Positions 1 to 8,908 are shown, counted from the first letter of the stretch. The stretch is 64,000 nucleotides of DNA from Nocardia fusca NBRC 14340 (GCF_001618425.1 NZ_BDCU01000027.1:62001-126000); one strand, 5' to 3'. The notes: generated from the sequence alone by a model not told the origin. Made by a program: numbers and translations.

Positions 1-614
1 GGGGCGCGCACCGAGGATTCCGGGACGAACCGGAAGATCAGCAGCGCTCCCGCGCCGCCCATCGCCGCGGCCGCCCAGAACAGGACGTGCCAATCCGCGT
101 GTTCGGCGATCAGGGCGGCGACCGGCAGTCCGATCGCGCCGCCCACCCCGAGGGTGGAACTCATCACGGCCATGGCCGAACCGACGCGTTCGGGTGGCAG
201 TTCGTCGCGCAGGATGCTGATACCCAGCGGAATGGCCCCGATCGCGACGCCCTGCAGGGCGCGGCCGGCCACCGAGGGCAGCAGTGAGGAGGACATCGCG
301 CACAGGACCGAGCCGATGATCATGGCGAGCAGGTCGAGCAGCAGGATGCGGCGTTTGCCGAACATATCGCCGAGCCGGCCGCTGATCGGGGTGCAGACCG
401 CCGAGGCCAGCAGGGTCACCGTGATCACCCAGGAGGCGTTGGTGGCGGTGGTGTCCAGGAGGGTGGGCAGGCTCGGGATGAGCGGAACGACCAGAGTCTG
501 CATGAGTGAGACGACGATGCCGATGGTGCTCAGGGTGGCCACCAGCACTGTCGGTGAGGTGCGGGGCCGATCGCGTTCGTCGGATCTGGAAGGGTCGTCG
601 GCCACAGCAGTCAC
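1..614 (-). CDS. MFS multidrug-type efflux transporter, N-terminal part (cut by window edge)
   Basis: Drug:proton antiporter of the major facilitator superfamily, probably the EmrB/QacA (DHA2) group; only about the first 204 residues are in the window. After a short polar N-terminus the sequence runs through alternating hydrophobic segments, and residues 79-89 (GRLGDMFGKRR) are the classical MFS loop 2-3 motif. The GTG start is chosen because the frame runs from a 20-residue polar leader straight into the first membrane helix. It is divergent from a MarR-family gene, and a perfect dyad lies in the 75-bp gap, so repression by that MarR protein is likely. The substrate cannot be told from sequence. 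Confidence 0.85.
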   Translation of the reverse strand, partial: MTAVADDPSRSDERDRPRTSPTVLVATLSTIGIVVSLMQTLVVPLIPSLPTLLDTTATNASWVITVTLLASAVCTPISGRLGDMFGKRRILLLDLLAMIIGSVLCAMSSSLLPSVAGRALQGVAIGAIPLGISILRDELPPERVGSAMAVMSSTLGVGGAIGLPVAALIAEHADWHVLFWAAAAMGGAGALLIFRFVPESSVRA

Positions 615-619
615 GCATA

Positions 620-648
620 TGCACGTTACATAGCCTGTGTATGGTGCA
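620..648. promoter_or_regulatory. Perfect dyad between MFS and MarR genes, probable MarR operator
   Basis: The arms read TGCAC-N2-TACA and TGTA-N2-GTGCA around a 7-bp centre, 29 bp in total and fully symmetrical at the stated positions. It lies in the only non-coding DNA between the divergent transporter and regulator genes. Symmetry and position fit a MarR dimer site that controls both directions; binding is inferred. Confidence 0.6.
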
Positions 649-688
649 CAATTTTGTATTCGGGCGAAACAGACGACATAGTGTCCGA

Positions 689-1210
689 ATGTCCGATTCG
701 GCTGCACCGCTCGCCGCCTCCGCGGCGGACCGCCGGGACCCCGCCGTCCTGGCGCGGCTCGTCCTGGAACTGAACCTACTGTCCCGGCAGTATCCGGCCG
801 CCCGCCGGAATTCGCCGTTCCAGCTGGACAGATCCGCGTACCTGATCCTCACCCGGCTGCGTCTCGGCGATCCGCTGTCCCTGCGCGAACTGGCCGAGGC
901 GTTCGGCCTCGACGTGTCCACGGTGAACCGCCAGGTGGCCGCCATGCTCGACCAGGACCTGGTGGAGCGGGTACCGGACCCCGAGGGCGGCGTCGCCCGC
1001 AAGGTCCGGCCCAGTGAGAAAGGGCTCCGGCTGTTCGAAGCCGATCTGGCCCTGCAACGCCGCGGTGTCGGCTCCGTGCTCACCGATTGGCCCGACGAGG
1101 AGGTCGAGCAATTGGTCCGGCTCCTGGAGCGGTTCAACGAAGGGGTCGAAGGGCTGGCCCGCCATCCCTGGCCGCGCCCCCACCGCACCACCGGTTCCCC
1201 GGTCCACTGA
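689..1210 (+). CDS. MarR family winged-helix regulator
   Basis: A 173-residue regulator. The winged-helix DNA-binding domain is clear: a recognition helix in the stretch LRELAEAFGLDVSTVNRQV, followed by a wing with the usual D-P-E-G turn (VERVPDPEGGVARKV) and flanking helices for dimerisation. MarR proteins repress efflux or detoxification genes and let go of DNA when a small ligand binds. Its neighbour is a divergent MFS exporter with a shared dyad, so local control of export is the simplest role. The ATG at this position gives normal family length; an in-frame ATG at 641 would add 16 residues and lies inside the dyad, which makes it less likely. Confidence 0.85.
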   Translation: MSDSAAPLAASAADRRDPAVLARLVLELNLLSRQYPAARRNSPFQLDRSAYLILTRLRLGDPLSLRELAEAFGLDVSTVNRQVAAMLDQDLVERVPDPEGGVARKVRPSEKGLRLFEADLALQRRGVGSVLTDWPDEEVEQLVRLLERFNEGVEGLARHPWPRPHRTTGSPVH

Positions 1211-1262
1211 CCGAGAACTCGGTGGTCACCCGGTGTTCTCCGGCAGCCGGTACCGTTGAGCC

Positions 1263-1856
1263 ATGATCACGCTCAAAAAGGAAGACGGCGCAGCGGATCT
1301 CGCGGGGATCGCCAAGCTGAGTGTCGGTGTCAGCTGGGACCCGTCCGCGGGCGCCAGCGGTGGCGCGCTCGGCTGGGCGCGCCGCAAGAAAGGTGTCGAC
1401 CTCGACTTGATCGCCATCCTCATGCAGGGCAGCGAACCGGTTCGTTTCGCCGGACTGGATTCGCTGGACCCGCTGGGCAACGGCTCGGTCCAGCACTCCG
1501 GCGACGAACAGACCGGTTCGGCCGCCGGTGACGACGAAACCGTCCATGTCACCTTCGCCGAGGTCCCCGGCGGTATCGACGCCATAATCTTCGTCGCGGC
1601 GGCCTTCAAGAAGGGCAGCTCGTTCGAGAAGGCGAACAACATCTCGTTCAAGGTCTACGACGCAACCGGCGGCAGCAGCCAACAGGTGGCCGATATCTGG
1701 CCGTCGCTGCTGGGCAACGACAATGCCAACGCCGTCGCCCGCGCCTTCCGCAACGGTGACGTCTGGCAGCTCGAGGTGCTCAACCGCAAAGGCAAGATCA
1801 AGCAGGGTGACAAGCAGGCGCTGCTGCGGTTCGCCATGGGCGGCGGCGGTTCCTGA
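1263..1856 (+). CDS. TerD family protein
   Basis: A 197-residue TerD-domain protein. Family hallmarks are the early WDPS stretch (residues 25-28), a DLDLIAIL acidic-hydrophobic strand and repeated acidic loops that in TerD bind calcium. TerD proteins in actinobacteria are cytoplasmic, linked to tellurite resistance and stress signalling, and their exact role is unsettled. The gene stands alone here, without terB or terC. A TACCGT -10 hexamer lies at 1251-1256, seven bases before the ATG, so the mRNA is probably leaderless. It converges with the next gene with only 14 bp between stops. Confidence 0.85.
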   Translation: MITLKKEDGAADLAGIAKLSVGVSWDPSAGASGGALGWARRKKGVDLDLIAILMQGSEPVRFAGLDSLDPLGNGSVQHSGDEQTGSAAGDDETVHVTFAEVPGGIDAIIFVAAAFKKGSSFEKANNISFKVYDATGGSSQQVADIWPSLLGNDNANAVARAFRNGDVWQLEVLNRKGKIKQGDKQALLRFAMGGGGS

Positions 1857-1870
1857 TCCGCCCCACGTGA

Positions 1871-2284
1871 TCAGCCCGCCGCCCAGCCCGACCACCGCGC
1901 GATGTCGAGCGCGATAACCGGTCCGGGCGGCGGTTCCGTCACATAGACGGGATAGCGGGCGGTCAGGTGCGTCAGGCCCTGCCGCGCCTCGTCACCCGCC
2001 ACGATGCGCGCCCTCCCGTCGGCGCGGACCCACCACAGGCGGGTCCAGTCCTCGTCGTAGAAATCGGCCAGTACGGCGATATCCGGGTTCGCCTCGATAT
2101 TGGCCAGCCTGCGCAGGGCGGTGGTCGACTTCGGTTTGGCATCGACCGCGGTGTAGACGGTGTCGCCGGCGAGCGCGAACACGATCGGCACGAGATGCGG
2201 CGCCCCCGTAGCGGTCACCGTCGCGAGCCGGGCGACCCGGGCTTCGGCGAAGCGCGTCCGCGCCCGGTCACGGTCCAGCCGCAT
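1871..2284 (-). CDS. PPOX-class F420-dependent oxidoreductase (TIGR03668-like)
   Basis: A 137-residue split beta-barrel protein of the pyridoxamine-5'-phosphate-oxidase superfamily, in the small actinobacterial subgroup that uses F420 or related flavins. The opening pattern (MRLDRDRARTRFAEARVARL, then LATVTATGAPHLVPIVFAL) is the typical first helix and strand pair in which the cofactor phosphate is held. Basic and tryptophan residues in the middle (RLWWVRADGRAR) match the subgroup. Substrate unknown. It converges with the TerD gene and is transcribed in the same direction as the VWA/AAA pair, but lies 3' of it. Confidence 0.75.
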   Translation of the reverse strand: MRLDRDRARTRFAEARVARLATVTATGAPHLVPIVFALAGDTVYTAVDAKPKSTTALRRLANIEANPDIAVLADFYDEDWTRLWWVRADGRARIVAGDEARQGLTHLTARYPVYVTEPPPGPVIALDIARWSGWAAG

Positions 2285-2311
2285 ACCTACACCTCGCTCC
2301 CGATCCGGCGC

Positions 2312-4264
2312 TCAGCGCCGGCCACGCAGATAATCGCTGACCACCGCGGCGCCGAGCCCGTCCAGGTCGGGCGCCACCACTCGGCCCCCGCTGCGCCGGG
2401 CCACCAGATCCACGAACGCGGCCAGCCGCGGTTCCTCACCCAGCATGAACACCGAGATCGAGGCGCCCAGGCGGGCCAGCGAATCCACCTGGGTCACGGT
2501 GACGGCCAGGGTGCGCCGGTCCGGCGGCCAATTGAAGTAAGAGGTGCCGTCCGGCTCCAGGTGCGCGGTCGGCTCCCCGTCTGTCACCACCAGGACCACC
2601 GGTACCGCGTCGGGATGCCGGCGCAGATGGCGACCGGCCAGCAGCAGCGCGTGGTGCAGGTTCGTGCCCTGCTCCCAGACCGGTTCCAGACCGGTCAGTT
2701 CCGCGATGTCCACGGTGCCGGCGTGGCGGCCGAAGGTGATCAGTTCCAGCGCGTCGGACCGGAACCGGGTGCTGATCAGGTGCTGCAGGGCCAGCGCCGT
2801 TCGCTTCATCGGCACCCAGCGCCCGTCCTGCACCATCGACCACGAGGTGTCGACACACAGCGCGACCGCCGCCCGGGACCGCTGTTCGGTCTCGGCGATC
2901 TCCACATCCGCCACATCCAGCGATACCGTCCGGCTTCCGGTGGACGCCGAGCGCAGTACCGCGTTGCGCACCGTACGCGAGACATCCCACGGCTCGGTAT
3001 CGCCGAACTGCCATGGCCGGCTCGCGCCGGTCGGTTCCCCGGCCGCCCCGGCGAGCGCGGTTTCCCGCTGCCCCTTGCGGCTGCGCAATTTACCGACGAT
3101 ATCCCGGAGCGCGACCTCCCCGAGCCGCCGCAGCGCCTTCGGGGTCAGTCGCAGGGAACCGTCGGGGGCCCGCTCGAACAGGCCCTGGCGACGCAGTTCG
3201 CGTTCCAGCTCGGCCAGCCGGGCCGCATCCACCCGGGCCTCGGCGCCGAGCTGACGCTCCAGCATCTCCAGGTCGATATCCTCCAGCCGTGCACCGGGAT
3301 AGGACTGGGCGAGCTGGGCGGCGAGTTCGTCGAGTTCGCCCAGATCCTGCATGGCCGCCACGGCCTCGCCCATTCCCAGCGGGTCCTGGCCGCGGAAACG
3401 CCGCGCCGACTCCCAGTCCTGGCCGGGACGTAGCGCACGCAGATTCGCGTCCAGGTCGGCGATCTGCTGCGCTATCCGCGGATCCCCGAAGGCCTGCCCG
3501 ATCAGCTCGTTCAGTTCCGCCCGCTGCTGAGCCGACATCGAATTCATCATCCGCTGCGCCGCCGCGGCCCGCGCGGCCAGCGCGTCGATCAATTCCTCGG
3601 TATCGCGCGGATTCTCGGGGAAGAACTCGCCGTGCTCGTCCATGAACTCGGCGAACCGCTCGGTGGTGTCCTCGCCGCGGGCGTGGGCCGCGAGCAGATC
3701 GTTGAGGTCCGACATCATCTGCCGGACCCCCTCCACATCCTGCGGTGTCGCGTCCCGCAGCGCCTGCTTCATGCCCTGGAAACGGGATTCCAGCAGTTCC
3801 TCGCCGAGCAGCTCACGGATCTTCTGATAGTTCTCCCGGCCGGTTTCCGAACGCCAGGAGTATTCGCTCAGTTCGTTGACCGCTTTCGCGGTGCTCGACG
3901 GAAGTGCGTCCAACTGCATTTCGGCGAACCGCGCGTCGTCGGAGGGGTCCGGGAACAGCGCGCGCCGTTCGGCCTCCAGTGCCCGGTCCAGCAGTTCCCG
4001 CACCTGCTGCAGGGTGCCGTCCAGGCGGTGGGACCGCGAGATCTCGGCCCGCCGCTCCCACAGGCGGCGCGTCAGTTCTTCCAGGCCGGGCATACCGGAC
4101 GTCCCCCGCCGCATCAGTTCCTCGAGCGCCGAACGCGGCGAGGAACCCTCCATCACCTCGCGCCCGATCTCCGACAGCGCCTCGCGCAGATCCAGCGGAG
4201 GCGCCAGCGGATCGGGCCCCTCATGGTAGGGCCCGTAGGAATATCGGTCCGCCGCTGTCATCAC
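2312..4264 (-). CDS. VWA domain protein, partner of AAA ATPase
   Basis: A 650-residue protein with a long, charged, helix-rich N-terminal region and a von Willebrand factor A domain in the last third. The metal-ion-dependent adhesion site is complete: D472-T-S474-W-S476, then the GTN threonine, then D562 in VTDGEP. It follows the AAA ATPase gene by 25 bp, so the two form an operon. MoxR-type AAA/VWA pairs act as chaperones that insert metals or remodel complexes, as in magnesium chelatase. From memory this pair matches M. tuberculosis Rv0958-Rv0959. The client is unknown. The low-complexity acidic and glutamine-rich helices before the VWA domain may hold the partner. Confidence 0.85.
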   Translation of the reverse strand: MMTAADRYSYGPYHEGPDPLAPPLDLREALSEIGREVMEGSSPRSALEELMRRGTSGMPGLEELTRRLWERRAEISRSHRLDGTLQQVRELLDRALEAERRALFPDPSDDARFAEMQLDALPSSTAKAVNELSEYSWRSETGRENYQKIRELLGEELLESRFQGMKQALRDATPQDVEGVRQMMSDLNDLLAAHARGEDTTERFAEFMDEHGEFFPENPRDTEELIDALAARAAAAQRMMNSMSAQQRAELNELIGQAFGDPRIAQQIADLDANLRALRPGQDWESARRFRGQDPLGMGEAVAAMQDLGELDELAAQLAQSYPGARLEDIDLEMLERQLGAEARVDAARLAELERELRRQGLFERAPDGSLRLTPKALRRLGEVALRDIVGKLRSRKGQRETALAGAAGEPTGASRPWQFGDTEPWDVSRTVRNAVLRSASTGSRTVSLDVADVEIAETEQRSRAAVALCVDTSWSMVQDGRWVPMKRTALALQHLISTRFRSDALELITFGRHAGTVDIAELTGLEPVWEQGTNLHHALLLAGRHLRRHPDAVPVVLVVTDGEPTAHLEPDGTSYFNWPPDRRTLAVTVTQVDSLARLGASISVFMLGEEPRLAAFVDLVARRSGGRVVAPDLDGLGAAVVSDYLRGRR

Positions 4265-4289
4265 ACCTCTTCAAAATCGGGTGCCACGG

Positions 4290-5687
4290 TCATCCGCCGT
4301 ACACCGCGCTGCCCTCGTCGTCGGAGTCCTTGGCCACCTGACGCGCCAGATACAGGGACTCCAGGGCGAATTCGACGGCCGCGGCGATCCGCTGCGGTGG
4401 ATCGCCCGCCGCGACATCGAGCCGCAGCGCCACTTCGTGCAGTACCGGAAGCTCCGGTAGCGCGGACAGGACCTGCGCGCCGGGCACCCGCTCGCCCGTG
4501 GTCACCAGATGTCCCTCGTCCACCGCGGCGGCCAGCGGCCGCAGATCCAATCCGCCCAGCCGCTCCCGCGCGGTATCGGCGAAGGCCCGCCGCAGCAGAT
4601 GGGTGAGATGTTCCTGTTCGCGGCCTTCCTCGCCGGATTCGAACTCCAGTTTCCCGCGCAGGACGGCCGGCACCGATTCCAGATCGACGGGCCGGGCCAC
4701 CGCGGGGTTCTCCCCGGTGAGCGCGGAACGCCGCAGCGCCGCCGCGGCCACGGTCTCCGCGGCCGCCACCGCGAACCGGGCCGAAACCCCGGAGCGCTGA
4801 TCGATGGCCGGGGATTCGCGTAACCGCCGCACGAACCGGGCCAGCACCTCGATCAGCGGGTCGCCCACCTCGGCGACCAGTTCTGCTTCCTGGCGCACCA
4901 GCGCCATCTCCGCCTCGACGGTCAGCGGATAGTGCGTCCGGATCTCGGCGCCGAATCGGTCCTTCAACGGGGTGATGATCCGGCCGCGATTGGTGTAGTC
5001 CTCGGGATTGGCCGTCGCCACCAGCAGCACATCCAGCGGTAGCCGCAGCGTATAGCCGCGCACCTGGATATCGCGCTCCTCCATGACGTTCAGCAGCGCG
5101 ACCTGGATACGTTCGGCGAGGTCGGGCAGCTCGTTGACGGCCACGATGCCCCGGTGCGCCCGCGGCACCAGGCCGAAGTGGATGGTCTCCGGATCGCCGA
5201 GGCTGCGTCCTTCGGCGACCTTCACCGGATCGACATCGCCGATCAGGTCGCCCACCGAGGTGTCGGGGGTCGCGAGCTTCTCGGCGTAGCGCTCGCTGCG
5301 ATGCCGCCACGTCACGGGCAGGTCGTCGCCGAGTTCGGCCGCCAGCCGCCGGCCCTGCGGGCTGATCGGTTCCAGCGGGTGTTCGCCCAGTTCGGCGCCC
5401 GCGATCACCGGGGTCCATTCGTCGAGCAGTTCGATTACGGTCCGCAGCAGCCGGGTCTTGCCCTGTCCCCGCTCGCCCAGCAGCACCACATCGTGACCCG
5501 CCAGCAGCGCGCGCTCCAATTGCGGCAGCACGGTCCGCTCGAAGCCGACGATCCCGGGCCACGGATCCTCTCCCGAGGCCAGCCGGGCCAGCAGATTCTC
5601 CCGGATCTCGGCTTTCACACTCCGCGGCGCGTACCCGGCCGCCCGCAACGCGCCCGCGGTGGCGGGCAGCTCTGTTGGAACAGTCAC
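4290..5687 (-). CDS. MoxR/magnesium-chelatase-like AAA ATPase
   Basis: A 465-residue AAA+ ATPase. Walker A is GERGQGKT (residues 71-78); the Walker B region is IVAVNELP (about 181-188), where Asn replaces the usual Asp before Glu, as in some chelatase-like proteins; sensor 1 is ATANPED (224-230). The GTG start is taken because no ATG is available near the N-terminus and the protein then begins just before the first conserved helices. It is the promoter-proximal gene of an AAA-VWA operon. Role inferred from family: ATP-driven remodelling of a partner complex with the VWA protein. Annotated in relatives as magnesium chelatase or sigma-54-interacting, neither of which is shown here. Confidence 0.85.
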   Translation of the reverse strand: MTVPTELPATAGALRAAGYAPRSVKAEIRENLLARLASGEDPWPGIVGFERTVLPQLERALLAGHDVVLLGERGQGKTRLLRTVIELLDEWTPVIAGAELGEHPLEPISPQGRRLAAELGDDLPVTWRHRSERYAEKLATPDTSVGDLIGDVDPVKVAEGRSLGDPETIHFGLVPRAHRGIVAVNELPDLAERIQVALLNVMEERDIQVRGYTLRLPLDVLLVATANPEDYTNRGRIITPLKDRFGAEIRTHYPLTVEAEMALVRQEAELVAEVGDPLIEVLARFVRRLRESPAIDQRSGVSARFAVAAAETVAAAALRRSALTGENPAVARPVDLESVPAVLRGKLEFESGEEGREQEHLTHLLRRAFADTARERLGGLDLRPLAAAVDEGHLVTTGERVPGAQVLSALPELPVLHEVALRLDVAAGDPPQRIAAAVEFALESLYLARQVAKDSDDEGSAVYGG

Positions 5688-5779
5688 CTCATCGACGCTA
5701 CGGCGATTTCCCCCATCGGTCGACAGATGGCACGCCGTTATCCGCCGCTCGGCGTGGGTTCGCCTGCGCTGCGGCGGTC

Positions 5780-6418
5780 TCAGGCGACCCCGGATACCAG
5801 CCGCCGCCGGAGTGTGTCGAGACCGTCTCCGTGCAGGTCGGCGGCCGCGATACCGCGCGCCGAGGCGATCAGCAGCAGCGACAGCAGTGGACCGCACACC
5901 TGCGGCCCCGACCCCGCGGTGAACTCGGCGTCGTCGGCCACCAGCGTGAGCCCGGCGACGAGTTCCTTCCCGCCACCGAACCCGGCCGTGGTGCGGATCT
6001 GCAGCCGCAGCGCGTCGGCGACGGCATCGGCCGGGTACTCCCGGGTGATCCCCAGCGGCCGCCGGATGTCCTCTCCGTGCACGATCATCTCGACCAACCT
6101 GCTGTCGAGCGGGGCGGGCGGGGTGACCGTCCGGTCCAGGGCCGCACGCAACCGGTCCAGCGTTTCGGCGGGGGTGTCCGCCCGCTCCCGTTCGACACCG
6201 TTCGCGGTGAACCGGTCGAAATCGAAGCGGGCCCGGGCGAACTGCCGGACGAAGCCGAGCCGGGATGTTTTCGCCGTCGCCACGATATGCGCGAGCACAT
6301 CGTGCACCGTCCACCCGGAACACAACGAGGGCGTCGCCCACTGCTCGGCGGTGAGCCCTTCGAGATCCGCGATGAGCGCCAGTCTCTCGGACCGGACCGT
6401 CGGCCACACGTCTTGCAC
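5780..6418 (-). CDS. Maleylpyruvate isomerase family mycothiol-dependent enzyme
   Basis: A 212-residue DinB-like four-helix protein of the family that includes mycothiol-dependent maleylpyruvate isomerase. The first metal-binding segment is SGWTVHDVLAHI (H39 and H44) and a later HGEDIRRPLG supplies further ligands, as usual in the TIGR03083 group. These enzymes use mycothiol, the actinobacterial low-molecular-weight thiol, often in detoxification or aromatic breakdown; the substrate here is unknown. The C-terminal third is shorter and less conserved. It sits 92 bp upstream of the AAA/VWA operon in the same orientation, with no visible functional link. Confidence 0.8.
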   Translation of the reverse strand: MQDVWPTVRSERLALIADLEGLTAEQWATPSLCSGWTVHDVLAHIVATAKTSRLGFVRQFARARFDFDRFTANGVERERADTPAETLDRLRAALDRTVTPPAPLDSRLVEMIVHGEDIRRPLGITREYPADAVADALRLQIRTTAGFGGGKELVAGLTLVADDAEFTAGSGPQVCGPLLSLLLIASARGIAAADLHGDGLDTLRRRLVSGVA

Positions 6419-6617
6419 GATTCCTCCAGCTCGGCTCCGCCCCCGGCCGGGGGGGTGACGAACCGCACACTACGGATCGGTACCGACATATCGCCCGACC
6501 CGGACCGGGGCCGGTCCGGATCGGGTTCCGAGATGCCACCGCCGAGGACGCTTCGACCGGTCGATCGCCGGGCAACTGTCGATCCCGGGTCGCACACCGC
6601 CTGTCGGCTGTTCGTGG

Positions 6618-7661
6618 TCAGTCGTGGGCCGCGCCCGACACCCGTGCCTCGTCCCAGAGCCGCCGCAGGATCGTCCCCGCCGGGTCCGGCGCCGCCTTTC
6701 GGAACCCTGTACCCGCCCACAGCGCCATATCGTCGGCACCGTCCCGCTCGGCCGCGGCCGCCCTGATGGGGCTGGTGAGGTGGTGGATCTGCGGGTAGGC
6801 GGCGGGCGCCGTGCCGTACTCGGCGATGAAACCGTTGGCCAGTCCACGGGCGGGGCGGCCGGAGAACACGCGCGTCACGACCGTCCGGTCGAATCGCGGA
6901 TCGGCGAGCGCGTTCTTGTGCGCTGCTTTCGCCCCGGATTCGGCGCTGCGCAGGAACGCCGTACCCAGTTGCACCGCGACCGCCCCGTGCGCGAGCACCT
7001 CCACGATCCGCGCCCCGTCGGAGATGCCGCCCGCCGCGACCACCGGCAGCGGGCACCACGCGGTGATCTCGTCGAGCAGGTCGATCAGCGCGGCCGTACC
7101 CGGTTCGTCCTCGACCCGGAAGGTGCCCCGATGGCCCCCGCCCTCGGGCCCCTGCAGGCAGAGCGCGTCGACGCCCACCTCCACCGCGGCCCGGGCCTCG
7201 TCCGGACCGGTCACCGTCGCGATAACCATCGATCCCGCCGCACGCAGCCGCCGCACCGTGTCCACCGGCGGCAGGCCGAAGGTCAGCGAGACCACCGGCA
7301 CCCGTTGTCCGACGACCAGATCCACCTTCTCGTCGAACCGGTCGTCGTCGAATTCCCGGACAGCGGGTACTTCGAGCCCGTACTGCCGCGCCGTCTCCCG
7401 CAGCCTGTCCCGGTACTGCTCCACCGCCGCGGCATCGTAGGAAGTGCGCTGCGGCACGAAGAGGTTCACCCCGAACGCCGCGTCCGTGCCGGCCCGCACC
7501 TGCCGGATCTGCTCGGCCACCGCCTCGGGGGTTTTGTACCCGGCCGCCAGAAAACCCAGCCCGCCCGCTTCCCCGACGCTCACCACCAATTCCGGCGTCG
7601 AGGGCCCACCTGCCATCGGCGCCGCCACGATCGGCACGGCGAGATCTCCGAATCCGAACAC
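6618..7661 (-). CDS. Nitronate monooxygenase (NPD/2-nitropropane dioxygenase family)
   Basis: FMN-dependent TIM-barrel enzyme, 347 residues, that oxidises alkyl nitronates such as propionate-3-nitronate. Diagnostic stretches are the N-terminal PIVAAPMAGG, LCLQGPEGGGHRGTF (FMN phosphate site with the catalytic His region) and VVAAGGISDGA. The GTG start is fixed by GGAGG six bases upstream; a longer frame from 7721 lacks such a site and adds non-family sequence. It would protect against nitro toxins. The neighbours, a polyketide-cyclase-like protein and PPOX enzymes, suggest a loose detoxification cluster without operon structure. Confidence 0.88.
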   Translation of the reverse strand: MFGFGDLAVPIVAAPMAGGPSTPELVVSVGEAGGLGFLAAGYKTPEAVAEQIRQVRAGTDAAFGVNLFVPQRTSYDAAAVEQYRDRLRETARQYGLEVPAVREFDDDRFDEKVDLVVGQRVPVVSLTFGLPPVDTVRRLRAAGSMVIATVTGPDEARAAVEVGVDALCLQGPEGGGHRGTFRVEDEPGTAALIDLLDEITAWCPLPVVAAGGISDGARIVEVLAHGAVAVQLGTAFLRSAESGAKAAHKNALADPRFDRTVVTRVFSGRPARGLANGFIAEYGTAPAAYPQIHHLTSPIRAAAAERDGADDMALWAGTGFRKAAPDPAGTILRRLWDEARVSGAAHD

Positions 7662-7894
7662 GATCCACCTCCACGGTCGATACCGAATCGAACGGTACCC
7701 AGCCTCCTCACCCGCCGGCACCGGACGACCACCGGGTGGCGCCGCTGTTCCCTACGTCACGGGGCCCGCCGCCATGCTCGCCCGAAACGGGCGAACCGTG
7801 GCATCCGCGCACCGCGGTGTGCGCGAGGCATAATTCCGGTGACCGTGGCGCATTGTCGTGACGTCGCGCCTCCCTTCCCGCAGGAGAAGAGGGT

Positions 7895-8365
7895 ATGTCC
7901 GATTCCAGTACGTACCTCGTCGAACGCGCGACCAGGATCGCCGCGCCCGAGCCCCGGATCCGCGCCCTCATCGACGATTTCCACCACTGGCGTGATTGGT
8001 CGCCCTGGGAGGACGCCGATCCCGATCTGCGGCGCACCTACTCCGGTCCGGGGTCGGGAGTGGGCGCCCGCTACGACTGGGAGGGCAACCGGAAGGCGGG
8101 CGCCGGGACGATGACGATCACCGCCTCGGAGCCCGGACGGGTCGGGATCGACCTGGCCTTCCGCAAACCGTTCGAGAGCCGGAACGAGGTGACGTTCCTG
8201 CTGGTGACCTCGGGTGCAACCACCGAGGTGACCTGGCGGATGACCGGCCGCAAGAACCTGTTCTTCAAAGTGGTCGGCTTCCTCTTCCCCATGGACCGCT
8301 TCATCGGCCCGGACTTCGAGAAAGGCCTCGTGCGGTTGAAGGGACGGGCCGAGGCCGGCAGCTGA
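7895..8365 (+). CDS. SRPBCC (START/Bet v1-like) family protein
   Basis: A 156-residue helix-grip-fold protein. Typical features are the opening beta strand with the acidic-aromatic loop HHWRDWSPWEDAD, a central Y-x-W-x-G-N turn (YDWEGN), and a C-terminal amphipathic helix after FLFPMDRFIG. Such proteins bind hydrophobic ligands in a large cavity or act as polyketide cyclases; here no substrate can be named. An AGGAG sequence lies a few bases before the ATG. A strong hairpin follows the gene. Confidence 0.8.
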   Translation: MSDSSTYLVERATRIAAPEPRIRALIDDFHHWRDWSPWEDADPDLRRTYSGPGSGVGARYDWEGNRKAGAGTMTITASEPGRVGIDLAFRKPFESRNEVTFLLVTSGATTEVTWRMTGRKNLFFKVVGFLFPMDRFIGPDFEKGLVRLKGRAEAGS

Positions 8366-8408
8366 GCCCAGCACGTTCGGACATCGGCGGAAGCGGAAGC
8401 GAGGAACA

Positions 8409-8446
8409 GCAGCGCGGTCGCGTAGGGCTCCTCGCGACCGCGCTGC
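8409..8446. terminator. Strong hairpin between convergent genes, bidirectional terminator
   Basis: A perfect 14-bp stem (arms GCAGCGCGGTCGCG and its complement) closes a 10-nt loop between the stops of the convergent SRPBCC and PPOX genes. No long T tract follows on either side, as is common for actinobacterial terminators. Confidence 0.7.
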
Positions 8447-8485
8447 CGGATCGGCGTATCCGGCCGATTCGGTTCACCGAGCCGA

Positions 8486-8908
8486 TCAGCCGGCGTCGGG
8501 TTTCGACGGGTCCGGCAGGGAGAACCCGGTGACCCGTTCGGGTGTCACGCGGACGATGAACCGGCGGATATTGTCGGGCTCCGGGGGCGGCTGCTCGCCG
8601 AGATACTTCCGGGACAGCCGTAACGGCAGCGATTTGTCCGGATCCTCGATCAGTTCGGCGGTGCCCTGGATATCCACGGAACGGTAGGGGTTCGTGGCGT
8701 CGAAAACGGTGAGCGCGACCCGTGGATCGCGCGCCAGATTGCGCACCTTGCGGCGGGTGGTCGTCGAACTGAACAGGATCGTGTCGCCCTCCCGGTCCAT
8801 CCAGACCACCGAGGTCTGGGGACGGCCGTCCGGGTCGATCGTCGCCACGGTGGCGAAATTCTTCCCGTCCAGCAGGCGGCGGGCCTCAGCGGGCAATTCG
8901 GTCGTCAT
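8486..8908 (-). CDS. PPOX-class F420-dependent oxidoreductase (TIGR03618-like)
   Basis: A 140-residue split-barrel flavin/F420 enzyme. The pattern NFATVATIDPDGRPQTSVVW followed by GDTILFSSTTTRRKVRNL and then RVALTVFD is the textbook signature of the TIGR03618 group: strand pair, cofactor phosphate loop with Arg-Lys, and core strand. Substrates in this group include biliverdin and nitroaromatic compounds; none can be assigned here. It lies 60 bp downstream of the MFS transporter gene on the same strand, so co-transcription with the MarR-MFS unit is possible. Confidence 0.85.
   Translation of the reverse strand: MTTELPAEARRLLDGKNFATVATIDPDGRPQTSVVWMDREGDTILFSSTTTRRKVRNLARDPRVALTVFDATNPYRSVDIQGTAELIEDPDKSLPLRLSRKYLGEQPPPEPDNIRRFIVRVTPERVTGFSLPDPSKPDAG

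Noticed and set aside
5154..6458. 434-codon plus-strand frame across the AAA and MPI-family genes
   Set aside because: It spans two clear minus-strand genes and their gap, with composition typical of an antisense shadow.
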